34,954 bases of DNA, from contig JACKNO010000008.1 in the NCBI GenBank assembly GCA_024234815.1, positions 1-34,954 of the forward strand, read 5' to 3'. The first letter of the stretch is position 1. Each line of letters opens with the position of its first letter. Of the stretch, positions 31,403 to 34,954 are shown one piece after another. Both the position numbers and the translations under genes were made by a program. The stretch comes from Pseudomonadales bacterium. GTDB taxonomy: Bacteria; Pseudomonadota; Gammaproteobacteria; Pseudomonadales; Halieaceae. The notes under the pieces were generated by a model. That model had not been told where the DNA came from, made no database searches, and worked only from the letters and a program-made list of their open reading frames with translations.

Positions 31403-33535
31403 TTATGATCGGCACCAGCGATGATAGCGTTCGACCCAGGAGAGCACGCGCTCGGGCTTGCGGGACTTGCGCCACTCACTGGCAAGGAAGCGGTTGCTCT
31501 CACCCAGGGTGGGGTAGACGTGGATGGTGGACATAATCCCGCCCAGGCCGATGCCATGCTTCATTGCCAGCACAAATTCCGCCAGCAACTCGGCGGCGTG
31601 GTAGCCGACGATAGTGACGCCGAGAATGCGGTCCTTGCCCGGCACAGTGAGTACCTTGACGAAACCGTGGGCCTCGCCGTCGGCGATGGCGCGATCGAGA
31701 TCATCGATATCATAGCGGGTCACCTCATAGGGCACACCCTGCTCACGGGCATCGTGCTCATTCAGCCCCACCCGGGCGACTTCCGGGTCGGTAAATGTCG
31801 CCCAGGGCACAATCGAGTAATCGACCTTGAACTTGCGAAAGCGGCCGAACAGCGCGTTAACAGTGGCATACCAGGCCTGGTGACTGGCCATATGCGTGAA
31901 CAGGTAGGGGCCGGCAACGTCGCCGCAGGCGAAAACGGTTGGAATCCGGATGCGCAGGTATTCGTCCACCACCACGGTTCCGCTCGCGGTTAACGGTATC
32001 CCCAGCGCCTCGAGGCCCATACCCTCCACGTTGGCATGGCGACCAACGGCCATCAATACCCGATCGAAGTCCAGTTCGCGCTCCCCCTCGGGGGTATCAA
32101 AGGTCGCGCGCTGGCCCTCCTCCTGCCGAAAACGCAGCGGCTCGTAGCGGCAGTGCACGGTCATACCCTGCGCCTGCAATGTCGCCAGTACCCGCTGCGA
32201 TACCTCCGGATCCTCGCGCGGCAGTATGCGCTCGGCGTGGGTGACCAGCGTGACCCGCGTGCCAAGGCGGGCGAAGGCCTGGGCCAGCTCGCAGCCAATG
32301 GGTCCCGCGCCGATCACCAGCAGGTGCCCGGGCGCCTCCCGCAGCTCCCATACGGTATCCGAGGTGAGGTAATCCAGGGCCGCCAGTCCCGGTATATCCG
32401 GCACGCGCGGCCGGGCGCCACTGGCGATAACGATATTGCGCGCGGACAGCCTGCGACCGTTGACCTCAACCTCCCAGGGCGACAGGATACGGGCATCCCC
32501 CTGCACGCAATCCACCCCCAGCGAGGTGAAGCGTTCGACCGAGTCATGCGGTTCGATCGTTTTCACCACCGCCTGCACGCGCTCCATCACCTGCCGGAAA
32601 TTCACCCGCACAGACATGGGCTCCAGGCCGAACTCGGGGGCGCGGCGGGCATACTCGGCTATGCGCGCTGATCGAATGAGCGCCTTGCTGGGCACACAGC
32701 CGGTATTCAGGCAATCACCGCCCATTTTGTGGCGCTCTATCAACGTGACCCTGGCTTTCACCGTGGCCGCAATCAATGCCGCCACCAGTCCCGCCGATCC
32801 CGCCCCTATGACAATCAGGTTGGCGTCAAAGCGACGCGGGCGCTCGAACGGCGCGAGCACCCTGCGTGCCTGGATGTACGCCAGCAGCCACTTTGCCAGC
32901 AGCGGAAACACCGCCAGCAGCACAAAAGACAGCAGCAGTGCCGGGGAGATGATACCGGCTGTCGAGTCCAGTTCGCCGAGCCGGGTGCCTGCGTTCACGT
33001 AGGCGGCTGTCGCCGGCAGCATACCCAACTGCGATACCCAGTAGTAACGCCAGGGGCGAATCGGCAGCAGGCCCATCAACAGGTTGATCACGAAGAAAGG
33101 AAACAGGGGCACCAGGCGCAGGGAGAACAGGTAGAACGCCCCATCCTTTTCGAATCCGGCATTAAAGGAACGCAGCTGCCTCCCGAACCGGGCCTGCACC
33201 CAGTCACGCAACAACAGGCGCGAGACCAGAAATGCCAGCGTGGCGCCGATGCTGCTCGCAAAGGACACGAGCAACAGTGCATACCAGAACCCGAACAGGG
33301 CGCCGCCGGCCAGGGTCATTATCGCGGCACCCGGCACGGACAGGGCCGTAACCGCCACGTACAGCGCGAAATAGAGTACGCCGGCCAGGGCGGGATTGGC
33401 GTCGTACCATGCGCGCAGTTCGCCCACGCGCTGTTGCAGGGTATCGAATTGCAGGTAAACGCCGAGGTCGAACTTGAACCAGGCGGCGATGGCGAGAGCA
33501 ATGAGTGTGATGACGGCGACTTTCTTTATAGACAC
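31403..33535 (-). CDS. VTT membrane domain fused to flavin disulfide reductase
   Basis: This is a 710-residue fusion with a GTG start and AGGTG upstream. Residues 1-225 are a TVP38/TMEM64 (VTT, SNARE-associated) membrane domain with several helices and SVPGAAIMTLAGGALFG (66-82) and SLRLVPLFPFFVINLLMG. Residues 238-710 are a mercuric-reductase/dihydrolipoamide-dehydrogenase-type flavoprotein. It has FAD motif GAGSAG (244-249), redox pair C275xxxxC280 (GGDCLNTGCVPSK), an NAD(P) motif VIGAGPIGCELA and the active H672 with E679 (HVYPTLGESNR). The C-terminal Cys pair of MerA is absent, so mercury reduction is not expected. This fusion is known in other bacteria but its substrate is not established. 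It would reduce a disulfide or quinone-like target at the inner membrane. It is divergent from trxA. Confidence 0.93.
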   Translation of the reverse strand: MSIKKVAVITLIALAIAAWFKFDLGVYLQFDTLQQRVGELRAWYDANPALAGVLYFALYVAVTALSVPGAAIMTLAGGALFGFWYALLLVSFASSIGATLAFLVSRLLLRDWVQARFGRQLRSFNAGFEKDGAFYLFSLRLVPLFPFFVINLLMGLLPIRPWRYYWVSQLGMLPATAAYVNAGTRLGELDSTAGIISPALLLSFVLLAVFPLLAKWLLAYIQARRVLAPFERPRRFDANLIVIGAGSAGLVAALIAATVKARVTLIERHKMGGDCLNTGCVPSKALIRSARIAEYARRAPEFGLEPMSVRVNFRQVMERVQAVVKTIEPHDSVERFTSLGVDCVQGDARILSPWEVEVNGRRLSARNIVIASGARPRVPDIPGLAALDYLTSDTVWELREAPGHLLVIGAGPIGCELAQAFARLGTRVTLVTHAERILPREDPEVSQRVLATLQAQGMTVHCRYEPLRFRQEEGQRATFDTPEGERELDFDRVLMAVGRHANVEGMGLEALGIPLTASGTVVVDEYLRIRIPTVFACGDVAGPYLFTHMASHQAWYATVNALFGRFRKFKVDYSIVPWATFTDPEVARVGLNEHDAREQGVPYEVTRYDIDDLDRAIADGEAHGFVKVLTVPGKDRILGVTIVGYHAAELLAEFVLAMKHGIGLGGIMSTIHVYPTLGESNRFLASEWRKSRKPERVLSWVERYHRWCRS

Positions 33536-33740
33536 TAGTGGTTCACCTGTTGTTCGTTATGCAGTCGCGAGCGTAATGAGAGACTACTCTCACCTGTATG
33601 ACAAGGCCATTGCCGCTTGGTTCGCACGGCGGCGCCCTGACTCGACAATAGCCGGAATAACTGGCAGCGGCCCGCGGCGTTCCCGACGCTGGATATGTCC
33701 CACAAGCATATCAGCATGCCGAAAAACTCTACCCGCGGAG

Positions 33741-33768
33741 TTGTGTGGTAAAACTTCGGTGGTATCAT
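33741..33768 (+). promoter_or_regulatory. Candidate promoter of trxA
   Basis: TTGTGT (33741-33746) and TATCAT (33763-33768) are 16 bases apart and lie about 55 bases before the trxA ATG. The remainder of the 286-base gap to the reductase fusion (33536-33821) holds no gene that I can support. Confidence 0.45.
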
Positions 33769-33821
33769 TGTCCACCTCAGAGCCTGCGGGCATATCGTCC
33801 GCCGATGAATTGGAGAAAATC

Positions 33822-34148
33822 ATGAGTGACCAGATCGTGCATGTCAGCGATGCCACATTTGACGCTGAAGTGCTCAGTTCAGAAATACCAGTACTTGTAG
33901 ACTTTTGGGCGGAGTGGTGTGGTCCCTGCAAAATGATCGCGCCGGTACTGGACGAAATCGCCAGTGAATACAGCGGCAAGCTCAAGGTCTGCAAAGTTGA
34001 CGTGGACGCCAACCCCGAGATACCGCCCAAGTTCGGTATCCGCGGCATTCCCACCCTGATCATGTTCAAGGGCGGCAACGCCGAGGCCACCAAGGTGGGC
34101 GCCTTGTCAAAGACGCAACTTACCGCCTTTATCCAGGAAGTCGTCTAG
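33822..34148 (+). CDS. trxA: Thioredoxin 1
   Basis: This is a 108-residue classical thioredoxin. The active site is W-C33-G-P-C36 in VDFWAEWCGPCKMIAP, with D27-type buried Asp in LVDFWA, the cis-Pro loop GIRGIPTLIMFKGG, and a C-terminal amphipathic helix. It reduces cytoplasmic disulfides, including ribonucleotide reductase and peroxiredoxins. GGAG lies seven bases before the ATG; an in-frame extension reaching back to 33474 is not real. Adjacency to rho is conserved across gammaproteobacteria and supports the call. Confidence 0.97.
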   Translation: MSDQIVHVSDATFDAEVLSSEIPVLVDFWAEWCGPCKMIAPVLDEIASEYSGKLKVCKVDVDANPEIPPKFGIRGIPTLIMFKGGNAEATKVGALSKTQLTAFIQEVV

Positions 34149-34157
34149 GTAAATTGA

Positions 34158-34179
34158 GAGCCCGGCGCAAGCCGGGCTC
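34158..34179 (+). terminator. Strong hairpin after trxA
   Basis: GAGCCCGGC (34158-34166), a GCAA tetraloop and GCCGGGCTC (34171-34179) form a perfect 9-bp stem nine bases after the trxA stop. No T tract follows, so it is either a poor intrinsic terminator or a 3'-end processing barrier. Confidence 0.55.
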
Positions 34180-34405
34180 GGACCCCGACACCGCGACCGA
34201 CACCCCGTAAAAGCGGGATCCAAAAAAGCTACAAAAGCGGTAGACGACACCTGCGGGGCATGCTACCTTCTCAACCGTTGCACAGCCCCGTGCACAAATA
34301 ATAACTTGCCACTCACTTTACTAAGCTTCGCATGCTGGCGCCGCCAGCGCGTATCCACCTGTACACACATTTCAATCCTCCTTAAACAACACAGCTATTT
34401 CCTCT
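34180..34405 (+). promoter_or_regulatory. rho leader region
   Basis: About 226 bases lie between the trxA hairpin and the rho ATG, with no protein gene that I can support. TTGCAC (34278-34283) and TAATAA (34299-34304), 15 bases apart, are a possible promoter; a small TGCAC/GTGCA stem lies between them. AAAAGCGG is repeated at 34209 and 34233. The stretch before the ATG is C- and A-rich and G-poor (for example CACACATTTCAATCC), the base bias favoured by Rho. In E. coli the rho leader mediates autoregulation; the same is plausible here. Confidence 0.4.
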
Positions 34406-34954
34406 ATGAATCTTACCGACCTTAAAACCAAACCCACTCAGGAACTCATTGATATCGCCAAAGAGATGGGCCTGGATAACATGGCGCGCTCGCGCAAACA
34501 GGACATTATATTTGCGATCCTGAAGCGTCACGCCAAGAGCGGGGAGGACATTTCCGGCGACGGAGTTTTGGAGATACTGCAAGACGGCTTCGGCTTCCTG
34601 CGCTCCGCAGACAGTTCCTACCTGGCCGGCCCCGACGATATTTATGTTTCCCCAAGCCAGATTCGACGCTTCAACCTGCGAACTGGCGATTCGATCTCCG
34701 GCAAGATCCGCCCGCCCAAGGACAGTGAGCGCTACTTCGCCCTGCTCAAGGTCAGCGAGATCAACTTTAACAAACCGGAAAATTCCAAGCACAAAATCCT
34801 GTTTGAAAACCTGACACCGCTGTTTCCGAATGAGCGCCTCACGCTGGAGACGGGCAACGGCAGTACTGAAGACCTGACCGGCCGGATCATCGACCTGGTG
34901 GCGCCTATCGGTAAAGGCGCACGCGGCCTGTTGGTAGCCCCGCCCAAGGCCGGC
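34406..34954 (+). CDS. rho: Transcription termination factor Rho, 5' part
   Basis: The first 183 residues of Rho are present and run off the window. The N-terminal helical domain (MNLTDLKTKPTQELIDIAKEMGLDNMARSRKQDIIFAIL) is followed by the OB-fold primary RNA-binding domain with GDGVLEILQDGFGFLRS, which holds the RNP1-like GFGFLR, and DDIYVSPSQIRRFNLRTGD. The visible part ends at GKGARGLLVAPPKAG, one codon short of the Walker A GKT. The hexameric helicase ends untranslated transcripts. The context trxA-rho is standard. Confidence 0.98.
   Translation, partial: MNLTDLKTKPTQELIDIAKEMGLDNMARSRKQDIIFAILKRHAKSGEDISGDGVLEILQDGFGFLRSADSSYLAGPDDIYVSPSQIRRFNLRTGDSISGKIRPPKDSERYFALLKVSEINFNKPENSKHKILFENLTPLFPNERLTLETGNGSTEDLTGRIIDLVAPIGKGARGLLVAPPKAG

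Noticed and set aside
31403..32840. Mercury-resistance gene (merA)
   Set aside because: The flavoprotein half lacks the C-terminal cysteine pair and there are no other mer genes; it is fused to a VTT domain instead.
33474..33821. In-frame upstream extension of thioredoxin, as a possible fused or exported form
   Set aside because: The residues are not signal-like, the extension overlaps the divergent gene's start, and GGAG plus ATG at 33822 gives a normal thioredoxin N-terminus.

Overview
The window is a contiguous piece of chromosome from a Gram-negative, GC-rich gammaproteobacterium. Gene content and protein style (trxA next to rho, ATP-dependent pckA, E. coli-type gshA, DsbB, Rsd/AlgQ, PilU, a PhaD-type regulator with PhaF-like phasins, YheS, AcpH, ElbB) point to a polyhydroxyalkanoate-storing, probably marine aerobe. 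The Halieaceae (OM60/NOR5) or a relative is my best guess, but that placement is inference. I see no tRNA, rRNA, CRISPR array, prophage or plasmid signature. The only mobile element is one complete IS5-family insertion sequence.

Layout. 1-1.4 kb: a truncated tyrosine-phosphatase gene and a TetR regulator (minus strand), divergent from rpsT, which has a good promoter and an intrinsic terminator. 2.0-5.4 kb: a ferritin-like diiron protein gene divergent from an AraC-type regulator, which overlaps a patatin-like lipase gene. 5.4-9.6 kb: a small PHA-system protein, a luciferase-like (LLM) flavin oxidoreductase, hslO and pckA. 9.7-12.7 kb: a PHA-granule locus with two paralogous phasins and phaD, split by the 1196-bp IS5-family element (16-bp imperfect terminal repeats, TTAA target duplication). 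12.9-13.4 kb: a peroxiredoxin with a strong terminator. 13.5-20.0 kb: a same-strand run of moaA, MoxR AAA+ ATPase, metallo-beta-lactamase-fold lipoprotein, CoxE-type VWA protein, small zinc-ribbon membrane protein and a large DUF1631-like protein with two PilZ-like repeats. It converges on a solitary pilU. 21.4-26.1 kb: APH-like phosphotransferase, gshA, acpH, dsbB and rsd, all plus strand. 26.1-27.8 kb: an FKBP-type lipoprotein isomerase and a secreted protein with a CTERM-type sorting tail (minus strand). 28.1-30.3 kb: a small DUF6116-like membrane protein and yheS. 30.4-33.5 kb: GIY-YIG protein, elbB and a VTT-membrane/flavin disulfide reductase fusion (minus strand). 33.8 kb to the end: trxA and the 5' part of rho, cut just before its Walker A lysine.

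Functional themes. Carbon storage and its control recur (two phasins, phaD, the PHA-system protein, with pckA nearby). Thiol and redox handling also recurs (hslO, peroxiredoxin, gshA, dsbB, trxA, the disulfide-reductase fusion). The least explained part is the moxR/MBL/VWA/zinc-ribbon/DUF1631 run behind moaA; the MoxR-VWA pair resembles CoxD/CoxE maturation machinery but has an outer-envelope lipoprotein hydrolase inserted between its two halves. Most of the rest is ordinary core genome.
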